A stretch of 64,000 bases of DNA, taken from contig JAKSIE010000005.1 in the NCBI GenBank assembly GCA_024398995.1, forward strand, positions 1 to 64,000, given 5' to 3'. Numbering within the stretch: the first letter of the stretch is position 1; the number at the start of each line of letters is the position of its first letter. Shown here piece after piece: positions 1 through 7,717 of this stretch. The stretch comes from Fibrobacter sp. Its GTDB lineage: Bacteria > Fibrobacterota > Fibrobacteria > Fibrobacterales > Fibrobacteraceae. The translations under genes were made by a program, and so were the position numbers. Below the pieces are notes generated by a model. It ran no database searches and was not told where the DNA came from. It saw only the letters and a list, made by a program, of their open reading frames with translations.

Positions 1-349
1 CAGAAACGCCCATCTTTTCCCAGGGCTTCTGAATGTATTCGGAAGGACGAACTCCAAGTTCAACAAGTCGAGTCAACTTGTCGCGAGAAATGCCTTCTTG
101 CTTTGCTTGCTGGAATTCCCACTGGGTAAGACCCATTTCTTCGTAATTGAAACCCTTCCATTCGTTGTCGGAAGCGTTAGCTTCACCGACAGATGCGGAA
201 CCTTCGTCAGCGGATTCTGCTGCGACGGATTCTTCGGTGGTTTCGGAGCCGTAGGAGTAGCTCTCTTCGGAAGATTCGTCATCAAACTGAGCGAAAACAA
301 AAGACCCGCAAAGGAGTACAGCCGCAATGGATTTACGCCAATTCAACAT
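1..349 (-). CDS. Secreted acidic protein, C-terminus cut by window edge
   Basis: The reading frame opens at the ATG at 349 (complement), preceded by an AAGGA ribosome-binding site about 8 bases upstream, and runs off the left edge with no stop, so only the first 116 codons are seen. The N-terminus is a typical signal peptide (basic MLNWRK start, hydrophobic core, cleavage after FVFA). The next 45 residues or so are rich in Glu, Ser and Ala and probably form a flexible linker. After that comes a more regular charged segment with short helical-looking repeats (EEMGLTQWEF, KLTRLVELGV, RPSEYIQKPW). I do not recognise the family. Export to the periplasm or surface is the only supported statement. 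Confidence 0.75.
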   Translation of the reverse strand, partial: MLNWRKSIAAVLLCGSFVFAQFDDESSEESYSYGSETTEESVAAESADEGSASVGEANASDNEWKGFNYEEMGLTQWEFQQAKQEGISRDKLTRLVELGVRPSEYIQKPWEKMGVS

Positions 350-371
350 CTTTTATTTCCTTTTCCTTTAA

Positions 372-455
372 TGCCGGGGGAGGGAATCGAACCCTCACAG
401 AGTCACCTCTACCGGATTTTGAGTCCGGCGCGTCTACCAATTTCACCACCCCGGC
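372..455 (-). tRNA. tRNA-Leu (anticodon CAA)
   Basis: On the complement the sequence folds as a class II tRNA. It has a 7-bp acceptor stem GCCGGGG/CCCCGGC with discriminator A, an anticodon stem CCGGA/TCCGG enclosing the loop CTCAAAA (anticodon CAA), a long variable arm as expected for leucine, and a T loop TTCGATT. Length is 84 nt. The 3' CCA is not encoded. It lies 16 bases upstream of the ATG of no gene on its own strand and may share a promoter region with the flanking secreted-protein gene. Confidence 0.95.
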
Positions 456-532
456 TGGGGTTGCCACAAATATAGAACACTTTTCTTTTTTTTGTAGGCA
501 AAAAACTGAAAAAATACGGGTTTTATGTAAAA

Positions 533-1717
533 TTATTTCCTAAAAAGGGGCTGAAACTCCACTTTTAGGGGGGCGAGTTGCTTTGCTCCGTAGTCTACCG
601 CGGCATCTTTTGTTGCAAAACGACCGGTTTGAACAAGGTAAAGTGTCTTTTCGCCGCGGGGCTGTTCCACGATGTTTGCTTGGATCTTACGCTTCTTTAA
701 GGTGGAAACCAAAAGGTTTGCGTTGTTCTTTACGCCAAAGGCACCCAGCTGCAGGACCCAGTAGGGTTCGGATGCGTCGGTTGGGTCGGCCTTAACCACG
801 GGTGCTGGTGCGGTCTGTGCAGGAGCAGGTTGGGCTGTGGGTGCTTCCGGGGCGGATGCTGCTTGTGCGGGAGTTGCAGGAACTGCCTGTGCGACAGGTG
901 CTGCGGGTGCAACGGGAGTTGCTTGTGCAATAGGTGCTGCGGATGCAATAGGTGCTGCTGCGACACTGCTGGAGGATTGAACCTTAGGTTGTTCCGCTGT
1001 CTTGGAGGCGACGGACTGTGCTGCTGCGGAACTGGATGCCGGGGCCGCAACGGGTTGAACCGGTGCTGCAGGCTGAGCAGCCGCAGCTTGTGCGGGAGCC
1101 GCGGGCTGAACGGATACTGCAGAGCTGGAAGACTGGGCTGGGGCGGCTGCGGTTGCTTCGGGCTGTGCTGATGTTGCAGAGGTTGCGGTCTGTACAGAAG
1201 TTGCGGTCTGTACAGGCTGTTCAACGGGTTGAGGATTCTTCAAACTTTCACAACGCTCAGCCAAGTTTTCGTTGTGAACCTTAGTCTTGACTGCGCTGCA
1301 AACTTTCTGGAGCACCACATTGTGATGGGGCTTGGATGTCTCGATGGCATGGATCAAGTCTTCAGCAGCCTTGTCGTACTTACCTAGGTATAAGCGGAAC
1401 TGGGCGCTGGTCATCATCAAGTCGGCGTAAATATCTTCCTGAGGGTTGACTTTCTGCACCAGGCTGTCAAGGCGCTTGCCTGCCTTTTTGAAGGAGGCTG
1501 CTTCACCGGTTTGGGAAAGTGCCAGCACATTCCAAAGCAAACATTCCGGTTGCTTTTCCTTGGGCTGCAGGGGGCAGGCCTTTTCGTATGCTGCGGCAGC
1601 AACTTTCCAATCACCACTGACGTAAGCCTTCTGGGCGTCGGCCAATGCAGAGGCGGCGTCCTGGGCGCTTGCGAATGCGGCAAGCATTGTAGACAAAAGA
1701 ATAATGGCGCGTTTCAA
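533..1717 (-). CDS. Exported TPR-like protein with C-terminal SPOR domain
   Basis: 394 residues. A signal peptide (residues 1-18, MKRAIILLSTMLAAFASA) is followed by a helical TPR-like region (about 20-160). A long low-complexity linker of Ala, Pro, Gln, Ser and Val (about 165-310) leads to a C-terminal SPOR domain (about 318-394; WVLQLGAFGVKNNA opening, LYLVQTGRF core). SPOR domains bind glycan strands of peptidoglycan lacking stem peptides, usually at the septum, so a periplasmic role in cell-wall remodelling or division is likely. The start is a TTG at 1717 with GGAGA six bases upstream; no ATG fits as well. It sits 32 bp downstream of miaB on the same strand and may be co-transcribed with it. 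The linker is the source of several long but meaningless frames on both strands. Confidence 0.85.
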   Translation of the reverse strand: MKRAIILLSTMLAAFASAQDAASALADAQKAYVSGDWKVAAAAYEKACPLQPKEKQPECLLWNVLALSQTGEAASFKKAGKRLDSLVQKVNPQEDIYADLMMTSAQFRLYLGKYDKAAEDLIHAIETSKPHHNVVLQKVCSAVKTKVHNENLAERCESLKNPQPVEQPVQTATSVQTATSATSAQPEATAAAPAQSSSSAVSVQPAAPAQAAAAQPAAPVQPVAAPASSSAAAQSVASKTAEQPKVQSSSSVAAAPIASAAPIAQATPVAPAAPVAQAVPATPAQAASAPEAPTAQPAPAQTAPAPVVKADPTDASEPYWVLQLGAFGVKNNANLLVSTLKKRKIQANIVEQPRGEKTLYLVQTGRFATKDAAVDYGAKQLAPLKVEFQPLFRK

Positions 1718-1749
1718 TTTATTTCTCCAAAAGTCTTAGTCGTCAAACG

Positions 1750-3075
1750 TTAATCCAATAATGTTCCGCGCAAAGTCCATCCGCGGATGTCGTCGATCTT
1801 TACCTTCACATAGTCGCCGGGCTTGATGATGCGACCTTCGGAAGGCTTGAAGATTACCTTCTTGAAGTTGTCGGTCTTGCCCATGAATTCGTTTTCGTCG
1901 CGGCTGGAGCAGCCTTCCACCAGGAGCGTCTCGGTGCGGCCGATCATCAGCTCGTTACGCTTCTTGGTGATGCCGTTCTGCAGTTCCACCAGGCGGGTGT
2001 GGCGGGCCAGCTTTTCTTCGGCGGTGAGGGTTTCCGTTTCCTTGTAGGATTCGGTACCCTTTCGCGGACTGTAGATGAACATGAAGGCATTATCGAACTG
2101 GCAGGCTTCAAAGGCCTTCATGGAGTCTTCGAAATCAGCGTCTGTTTCGCCGACGAATCCGCAAATCACGTCGGTAGAAATACCATACAGCGGGTCCTTG
2201 CTGCGGAGTTGCTCGATGACGCTCATGTACTGTTCCATGTTGTGCTGGCGGCGCATCTTCTTCAGCATGGCGTCGCTACCACTCTGGATAGGAATGTGGG
2301 CGTAGTGGCAGACCTTGGGATTGTTCAGCAGCACGTCGATTAGTTCGTTGGTGTAGTGCCTCGGATGAGGGCTGGTAAAGCGGATACGCTGAATGCCGCC
2401 AATCTCGGACACGCGGGTGAGCAGGTCTGCAAAATTGTGGTCGCCGTTCTTGTAGGCGTTTACCGTCTGGCCCAAAAGCATGACTTCCGTAATGCCCTTG
2501 TCTGCGGCCTTCTGAACTTCCGTCAAAACGTCGTCCATGTCGCGGTACTTTTCGGGGCCGCGGAGGTAGGGCACAATGCAGTAGCTGCAGCGCTTGTTGC
2601 ATCCACGCTGGATGGTAACGAAGGTGCTGAAGTCGTGCTTCACCTTGGCGTAATCGCCGATGTAGTTCTGGGTGATGTCTTCGTCCAGGAACATGCGGTG
2701 GTGAGTCTTGTGCAGCGGGCTATCGGGGCCTGCCAACAGCAACTCGGGAATATTCTTGTACTGGTCCGGACCTACGACGTAGTTCACCACCTTCAGTCGC
2801 TTGAGAATTTCCGGGCCGCGGTTCTTGGCCATGCAACCGCAAACCACCACCTTCAAGTCCGGGTTAGCTTTTTTCAGCTTGCGGTACTTGCTGATGTTTG
2901 CAAATGCGGTGTCCTCTGCCTTTTCGCGAACGGAGCAGGTGTTGACGATAATGAAATCGGCTTCGGTAATGTCGCCTGTTTCCATGCAGCCTTCCATGTC
3001 CAGCTTCTGGGCAATGAGGGCCGAGTCATATTCGTTCATCTGGCAGCCGTATGTGGCCAAGTAATATTTCTTCAT
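1750..3075 (-). CDS. miaB: tRNA-2-methylthio-N6-dimethylallyladenosine synthase MiaB
   Basis: 441 residues, the usual family length. It is a radical-SAM methylthiotransferase that adds a methylthio group to i6A at position 37 of tRNAs reading UNN codons. The N-terminal UPF0004 domain carries the auxiliary [4Fe-4S] ligands Cys11, Cys47 and Cys81. The radical-SAM CxxxCxxC motif is Cys159, Cys163 and Cys166 in GCNKRCSYC. A TRAM domain closes the protein (about 375-441). RSKDPLYGISTDVICGFVGET is the usual radical-SAM core element of this family. The ATG at 3075 has no clear ribosome-binding site. All cluster ligands are intact, so activity is expected. Confidence 0.96.
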   Translation of the reverse strand: MKKYYLATYGCQMNEYDSALIAQKLDMEGCMETGDITEADFIIVNTCSVREKAEDTAFANISKYRKLKKANPDLKVVVCGCMAKNRGPEILKRLKVVNYVVGPDQYKNIPELLLAGPDSPLHKTHHRMFLDEDITQNYIGDYAKVKHDFSTFVTIQRGCNKRCSYCIVPYLRGPEKYRDMDDVLTEVQKAADKGITEVMLLGQTVNAYKNGDHNFADLLTRVSEIGGIQRIRFTSPHPRHYTNELIDVLLNNPKVCHYAHIPIQSGSDAMLKKMRRQHNMEQYMSVIEQLRSKDPLYGISTDVICGFVGETDADFEDSMKAFEACQFDNAFMFIYSPRKGTESYKETETLTAEEKLARHTRLVELQNGITKKRNELMIGRTETLLVEGCSSRDENEFMGKTDNFKKVIFKPSEGRIIKPGDYVKVKIDDIRGWTLRGTLLD

Positions 3076-3291
3076 GAGGATCGCGGTTTGCTTATGGTTT
3101 TAACGGTGGGTAAGATAGAAAATTTCAGGGTGTGGGCTGCTGCGCGGGGTGCTTGCGAGGGACTTTTCTGCGGAGGATGAGGTGTTTTCCCGAAAAATGG
3201 GCTCCATTGGATGGGAACGTTGAAATTTGGAGTTTATGATTTTGAATAAATTAGTTGAAAATGGGGCGGTTGAGTAAACTGTAGGCCGGAC

Positions 3292-3304
3292 ATTGGACTC
3301 CAAT
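3292..3304. promoter_or_regulatory. Palindromic box ATTGGA-C-TCCAAT
   Basis: Perfect 6-bp arms around a single central base. It matches the box at 3407-3419 in its inner ten positions. Probable operator half of a pair; the factor is unknown. Confidence 0.5.
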
Positions 3305-3406
3305 ATGACCAATATTGTTTATTTGGAGTCTATATAAATACCCATAACACAAAATATACTATAGACAAAGTAATTTTATGGGATCCATTTACCTACTAAC
3401 TGACGA

Positions 3407-3419
3407 TTTGGAGTCCAAA
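3407..3419. promoter_or_regulatory. Palindromic box TTTGGA-G-TCCAAA
   Basis: Perfect 6-bp arms around a central G, 115 bp downstream of the first box and about 70 bp upstream of the predicted -35 element of the nuclease-like gene. Likely bound by the same dimeric factor. Confidence 0.5.
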
Positions 3420-3487
3420 AATCACCGAAAACTCATTTTGCAACCATGAAAATGTGCTTCTTGCGGGCTGACTTTTGTAAATTCATC

Positions 3488-3516
3488 TTGTGCGTGAGTG
3501 CGCACTGTTTTGTATA
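3488..3516 (+). promoter_or_regulatory. Putative sigma-70-type promoter with palindromic spacer
   Basis: TTGTGC (3488-3493) and TGTATA (3511-3516) are separated by exactly 17 bp. The spacer holds the palindrome AGTGCGCACT (3497-3506), which could serve as an operator. The promoter would start transcription about 17 bases before the ATG at 3539. Confidence 0.45.
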
Positions 3517-3538
3517 TGGCCCATAACCAAAGGTTTTT

Positions 3539-4372
3539 ATGAAGACTTTGGAACTTTTACCGCCAGATACAATTCTGGCGTCAGTCCAGAAACGTGCAGA
3601 AGAACTGTACTCCATTATCGAAGAAAAGAAGCGCTCCTTAAGTAAGGCGCCTGCGGGGCGAATCAAGCTGATTCGTCGAGGAGGGAACATTCACTGCTAT
3701 CATGTGACAAGTTCTGCAAAACCTGCCGGCAAGTACATTCCCGTTTCGGAGCAAAAATTCATCAAGGCGCTTACCCAGAAGGAATACGATCAGGCGGTTT
3801 TAGCGGAACTGCAATACCAGCTGAAACTGATAGATAATTTCATAAAGAAGTATAATCCCTCTAAGGTGCGAGAAATGTTCGGATCCCGCGGAGAATTGCG
3901 TCGCGGTTATATCTCTCCGGTGACGCTATCCGATGAGGAATATGCGGCCCGCTGGCTTGCCCAATCATACAAAAGCAAATCATTTCGTGAAGGGGAGCCT
4001 GAATTTCTCACCAGTCGCGGGGAACGTGTCCGCTCCAAGTCTGAGATGATTATTGCAGACATCCTGGCGAAACATGGTGTGCCTTACAAGTATGAATGTC
4101 CTCTGCGGTTGGAGGCTGGCGAAGGTTCTGGTGCGTTGACGGTCTATCCAGATTTCACCTGCTTAAACCTCCGGACTCGTGAACAGTTCCTGTGGGAGCA
4201 TTTTGGCCGTATGGACGATCCGGAATATTCCCACAAGACGGTGGCAAAACTTCGGGGCTATCGTAAAAACGGATTTATCCTTGGAAAAAATTTACTGATT
4301 ACTATGGAGAGCGACGGCTTGCCCTTGGACCGCAAGGACGTGGAATCTCTTGTAAAGTACTTTTTGCGGTGA
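3539..4372 (+). CDS. PD-(D/E)XK nuclease-like protein, solitary
   Basis: 277 residues, ATG preceded by AAAGG five bases upstream. The N-terminal half (about 1-120) is helical and charged. The C-terminal half has the layout of a restriction-endonuclease-like fold: a conserved helix with SKSE (Glu169), then YPDFT (Pro204-Asp205), then LWEHFGRMDD (Glu220). These three acidic positions fit the catalytic site of PD-(D/E)XK enzymes, although the lysine normally two residues after the last Glu is Phe222 here. No methyltransferase or other restriction gene is next to it. Related uncharacterised proteins occur in gut anaerobes. A DNA-cutting role is inferred from the motif order only. Confidence 0.6.
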   Translation: MKTLELLPPDTILASVQKRAEELYSIIEEKKRSLSKAPAGRIKLIRRGGNIHCYHVTSSAKPAGKYIPVSEQKFIKALTQKEYDQAVLAELQYQLKLIDNFIKKYNPSKVREMFGSRGELRRGYISPVTLSDEEYAARWLAQSYKSKSFREGEPEFLTSRGERVRSKSEMIIADILAKHGVPYKYECPLRLEAGEGSGALTVYPDFTCLNLRTREQFLWEHFGRMDDPEYSHKTVAKLRGYRKNGFILGKNLLITMESDGLPLDRKDVESLVKYFLR

Positions 4373-4412
4373 CCTGCAACCCCGACTTCAAAGACATTCT
4401 TATATTATAGCC

Positions 4413-5069
4413 ATGGCTCGAATTGTTATTGGATATTTCGTTGTGTTGGTGTTAGCCTCTGCATCTATGTTGTGGGCAAATCCATCAGATAGTGTAGAAT
4501 ATCAATCCCGGATTTACAAAAAAATAGATGGAACACTTCGATCTGGTCCTCACGATGAATGGGTCTTCTTGGAAACACCATATTCCAAAATCACCCTTTT
4601 TCATGATCTAGATATTTTTGACGACACTAGCTGTGGCTTAGATACGTTTGCTGTTTTTTTATACAATAATATTTCGATAATCGAAAAAGAATTCAAGTTG
4701 TATCAGCAAAGAAAAGAGGAAGATAGATATGATTTTAGCTTGGATATAGATAGTCTTGGAAAAATTCGTTATCTTTCTCTAAATACGACGACATTCTGCT
4801 TTGACTGCAATGAGGAAAAGGATCCAGATTCATTAGAGGACCAAATTCAAGAACTGTTAAAGAAGGAAGAATGGGTAAGGTCAAGAACGAAAAAACTTGA
4901 AATTATTGGTTCGATTACTTCGCAGGAAGCTGAGCGTAAAGCAAATGAATGGCTAAAAAAAAGAGAGGAAGAAGATCGTAAAAACTGCAAAGAAACCGCA
5001 CAACCTTACAATGATTCTATTGTATATAGAACATTAAGGACTATTGAAATTCCTGTTTTTACTAAATGA
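4413..5069 (+). CDS. Secreted protein of unknown function
   Basis: 218 residues with a clear signal peptide (MARIVIGYFVVLVLASASMLWA). The mature part is charged, rich in Asp, Glu and Lys, with a helical Lys/Glu-rich C-terminal third (about 140-195). It has a Cys-x-x-Cys pair (FCFDCNEEKD, about residues 129-132). No family is recognised. Codon use is more A/T-rich than in the surrounding housekeeping genes, which hints at acquisition from elsewhere. The TATATT hexamer at 4401-4406 lies exactly six bases before the ATG and there is no ribosome-binding site, so the transcript may be leaderless. Confidence 0.65.
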   Translation: MARIVIGYFVVLVLASASMLWANPSDSVEYQSRIYKKIDGTLRSGPHDEWVFLETPYSKITLFHDLDIFDDTSCGLDTFAVFLYNNISIIEKEFKLYQQRKEEDRYDFSLDIDSLGKIRYLSLNTTTFCFDCNEEKDPDSLEDQIQELLKKEEWVRSRTKKLEIIGSITSQEAERKANEWLKKREEEDRKNCKETAQPYNDSIVYRTLRTIEIPVFTK

Positions 5070-5078
5070 TTTTTTTAA

Positions 5079-5930
5079 CTACACTAAATCCTTAATATGC
5101 CCGACGGTGTATTTGGGTTCCAAGGGCAAAAGATTTTCGGGACGGCCGAAACCTTCCAGGCAAATAATGCTGTCGATGCCGGCGTTCTTGGCTGCCATCA
5201 CGTCGGGGGTGTCGTCGCCAATCATTACTGCCTTTTCGGGAGCGACATTCAGTTCTTTCAAAATGGCGTAGATGCCGCCGGGGCCGGGCTTGCGTTCTGG
5301 TGTGGTGTCGCCACAAAGGTAGTAGAAAATCTTGTCGGCGTCGCGGCTACTTTCCGCGCAGTGACTAGCGGCGTTTGCATTGCTCAGCAGTCCAAATTTT
5401 TCCAAAATCTTTTTTGCAGGTGCCACAGGCTTGTTGGTCAGCATGGCGGCCACTTTCTTTCCTTCGCCGCGGCTTTCACTTCCGCAAATCCAGTCAATAA
5501 ATTCCAGGACACCTTCGTAAGGTTCTGTTTCTTCGGTGCAGTGTTCCCAGTAATAGCCGGAGTAAGTTTTCAGGACCTCGTCAACCTTGGCTTCGTCAAA
5601 GCCTGCGCCTTCTAAAATCGCATTTACCGCTTCCTTGTCGCGAACGTCCAAGTGGTCAGCGGGATTCTTTGAACCGTCCGGTTCGCCGGCGGTCTTGCCT
5701 GCGCCGTACATAATGCCCGAAGCCACAGACCTGCGGATCAGATTCCTTGACCCGTTCCCGATGCAACTTCTCACGTTGTCCTTGGAAATTTCCTGAATGC
5801 CGAACTGCTTTAACGCATAATTCACTGCCGGAGCCAAGTCCCCCAGGCTGTTGAACATGGTACCGTCCAGATCGAAAATGAACAGTTCCTTGCGGGCCAA
5901 TAATTCTTTCAGTTCTTCGCTGCTAGTCAT
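5079..5930 (-). CDS. HAD-family phosphatase, phosphoglycolate phosphatase-like
   Basis: 283 residues. All four HAD motifs are present: DLDGT with nucleophile Asp20 and Asp22, LTNK (motif II Thr), the motif III lysine in ERKPGPGG, and GDDTPDV (motif IV). An alpha-helical C1 cap lies between motifs I and II. The closest architecture is phosphoglycolate phosphatase/Gph, but the insert of about 25 residues in the cap (around 80-105) makes the substrate uncertain. Its ATG overlaps the stop of the acetyltransferase gene by four bases (5927-5930), so the two are translationally coupled. Confidence 0.85.
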   Translation of the reverse strand: MTSSEELKELLARKELFIFDLDGTMFNSLGDLAPAVNYALKQFGIQEISKDNVRSCIGNGSRNLIRRSVASGIMYGAGKTAGEPDGSKNPADHLDVRDKEAVNAILEGAGFDEAKVDEVLKTYSGYYWEHCTEETEPYEGVLEFIDWICGSESRGEGKKVAAMLTNKPVAPAKKILEKFGLLSNANAASHCAESSRDADKIFYYLCGDTTPERKPGPGGIYAILKELNVAPEKAVMIGDDTPDVMAAKNAGIDSIICLEGFGRPENLLPLEPKYTVGHIKDLV

Positions 5931-6559
5931 TTCAAAAGCTCTTTGATTTTTTCTTTGACGATTTCGAGATTGTTGTTGGTAAGAATGGGTATCAAACTAT
6001 TGATTTCTTCAATGGATTTGTCCCACCATTTCCATTCTAGCATCAGGTTGATGAGTTCGTCGTCAAAACGTTTGCGGATGGGTTTTGCTGGGTTCCCTGC
6101 GACAATGGTGTAGGGGTCTACGATTCCTGAAACAACACTGCAAGCTCCGATGATTGCGCCATCCCCAATTTGTGTTCCCGGGAGGATTGTCGCATTCTGA
6201 CCAATCCAAACGTCGTTGCCGATGACTGTATTCCCCTTGAAGGGCATGTCCTCTGGCTTTGGCGGAGCCATATCCCACCCTTCAAGAGTGTAGAAGGGGA
6301 ATGTGGACACGGAGTTCATTTGATGATTGGCGTCGTTCATGACAAACTCAACACCCGCTGCAATCTGGCAGAATTTTCCGATAATCAACTTATCTTTGCT
6401 CCAGGGGTAAAAATGGGTGACATGACTTTCGAATTCAGAATCAGCTATATAAGTAAAATCCCCAACGATGATGTTTGGATTCGGATTCATATCAGCTATC
6501 AAAAATAAAAAACTATTTTTGCATCCATCAAAGGCTGCTTGGTTTATGTCTAAATTCAT
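5927..6559 (-). CDS. Vat/CatB-type hexapeptide acetyltransferase
   Basis: 210 residues with a left-handed beta-helix fold. NPNIIVGDFTYI opens the domain, IGKFCQIAAGVEFVMNDANHQM carries the conserved His79, and GNDVWIGQNATILPG, IGDGAIIGACSVV and VAGNPAKPIRKRF follow the xenobiotic acetyltransferase (streptogramin/chloramphenicol) family closely. Members transfer acetyl from acetyl-CoA to hydroxyls of antibiotics or sugars. Whether this one confers resistance cannot be told from sequence. The N-terminal 25 residues before NPNIIVG match the family's usual lead-in, supporting the ATG at 6559. It is upstream partner of the HAD gene, with a 4-base overlap. Confidence 0.85.
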   Translation of the reverse strand: MNLDINQAAFDGCKNSFLFLIADMNPNPNIIVGDFTYIADSEFESHVTHFYPWSKDKLIIGKFCQIAAGVEFVMNDANHQMNSVSTFPFYTLEGWDMAPPKPEDMPFKGNTVIGNDVWIGQNATILPGTQIGDGAIIGACSVVSGIVDPYTIVAGNPAKPIRKRFDDELINLMLEWKWWDKSIEEINSLIPILTNNNLEIVKEKIKELLK

Positions 6560-6730
6560 AGATTATATAGCCTTCCAGTTCGGAAATCCCCGAGGTTTTG
6601 TGGGAAAGGTTTGCTGCCGTTTCATCCGTCAACAGGTGGATTTTGAGAATCACCAGGTCTAGGATATTGTAAAAGGCAAAAGCTTTGTGGTTATTTACAC
6701 CAAGACGTAAAAAGTTTGTATATTCATGCC

Positions 6731-7474
6731 ATGAAGAAATTTTTTAGTACCCGCGCAATTATCGGCGCATCCATTTTTGCTTCGGCCCTTGCTACCGCTG
6801 CATTCGCCGTTGATCCCGTTGTTTTTGCCCCGGCAGTTTACCCCATGGGTGAAGTAAACCAGGGCGATGTGAAACACTTCGTTTTGAAGGGTGCCAATGT
6901 CTCTGGCAAGACCATCAATCTTGAAACCGTCATGTGCCAGGGCACCGGCTGCTCCAACTTCAAGTATCCGACCTCCGTCGCCAACAATAGCGCTATTGTC
7001 GTTGAATTTGACATGGACTTCTCCGGAATGGAAGGCCCGGTCAACGCCACGGTAGTATTGGTGGGGACTGATGGTAAGCCTTATACCGCAAACTTGGAAG
7101 GTATGGTAAAGGCTCCCATCTTCTTTGGCGAAAAAATGTTTGATGCTGGCTACTATGCTGCTGGCGAATCCCGCGAATGGACCTTCTACGTGTGGGAAAC
7201 CGACAAAAAGGCGCGCCCCGATCTGGCTCTTTCTGACGAATCTGCCAAGGATTTCTCTATCAAGACCAAGAACGTGAAGGTCAAGGTGGACGAAAACGGC
7301 AAAATTACCGAAGGTGGCAAGATTCCGGCCCTCAAGGTCACTCTCAGCACCAAGGGTATGTCTCGCGAGGGTTGGGAACTTAAGCAGAAGAGCCTGCGCA
7401 AGATAGTCTCCTTCAAGAGTAAAAAGTTCCCCAAGGCAACTCCCGAGGTGTTGATTATCGGCTATTGGAAGTAA
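6731..7474 (+). CDS. Secreted DUF1573-like beta-sandwich protein
   Basis: 247 residues from the ATG at 6731 (MKKFFSTRAIIGASIFA). An ATG five codons earlier would only lengthen the basic end. The signal peptide ends at about AAFA. The mature part starts with PVVFAPAVYPMGEVNQGDVKH, followed by an Ig-like core with a Cys pair (CQGTGC). This resembles the DUF1573 pattern of a beta-strand, a G-x-V-x-x-G turn and a CGCT-like site. A second all-beta half (about 125-247) may be another domain of the same kind. It is presumably periplasmic or surface-exposed. TATATT at 6719-6724 sits six bases before the ATG and no ribosome-binding site is seen. Confidence 0.65.
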   Translation: MKKFFSTRAIIGASIFASALATAAFAVDPVVFAPAVYPMGEVNQGDVKHFVLKGANVSGKTINLETVMCQGTGCSNFKYPTSVANNSAIVVEFDMDFSGMEGPVNATVVLVGTDGKPYTANLEGMVKAPIFFGEKMFDAGYYAAGESREWTFYVWETDKKARPDLALSDESAKDFSIKTKNVKVKVDENGKITEGGKIPALKVTLSTKGMSREGWELKQKSLRKIVSFKSKKFPKATPEVLIIGYWK

Positions 7475-7563
7475 TTGGTTGTAAATTTTGACTTTTTTTG
7501 GGGTTTTACCTTGCAAAAATTGAAAATTTAACTACCTTTGGTCTACTCTTTGAAAAAAGACCT

Positions 7564-7637
7564 CGGGATGTAGCTCAGCCTGGTAGAGCGCTTGAATGGG
7601 GTTCAAGAGGTCGCTGATTCGAATTCAGTCATCCCGA
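7564..7637 (+). tRNA. tRNA-Pro (anticodon GGG)
   Basis: Acceptor stem CGGGATG/CATCCCG with discriminator A, D arm GCTC/GAGC, anticodon stem CTTGA/TCAAG with loop ATGGGGT (anticodon GGG), and T loop TTCGAAT. The C1-G72 pair is typical of bacterial tRNA-Pro. Length is 74 nt with no encoded CCA. It is followed at once by an intrinsic terminator. Confidence 0.95.
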
Positions 7638-7640
7638 TAA

Positions 7641-7672
7641 AAAAGCTCGCAACGAAAGTTGCGGGCTTTTTT
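7641..7672 (+). terminator. Intrinsic terminator after tRNA-Pro, bidirectional
   Basis: The stem AAAAGCTCGCAAC/GTTGCGGGCTTTT around a GAAA tetraloop is followed by T residues. The A-run on the other side means it can also stop transcription of the diguanylate cyclase gene coming from the right. Confidence 0.85.
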
Positions 7673-7717
7673 GTTCTAAAATTTGCTGCGGGTTTTAGTC
7701 GTAAATTTATGCTCTAG

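Larger units (their letters stand above)
3076..3487. other. Intergenic region with four copies of a TTGGA(G/C)TC(CAA) word
   Basis: About 460 bp separate miaB from the next gene, and the region holds no credible coding frame. It contains two 13-bp palindromes, ATTGGACTCCAAT (3292-3304) and TTTGGAGTCCAAA (3407-3419), plus two partial copies, TTTGGAGT at 3226 and TTGGAGTC at 3323-3330. The part after 3220 is noticeably richer in A and T than the flanking genes. Binding sites for a dimeric regulator are the simplest reading. Confidence 0.55.

Noticed and set aside
730-1284. Frames rich in Pro, His, Cys and Gly over the SPOR protein gene
   Set aside because: Shadows of the low-complexity Ala/Pro linker read in other frames.
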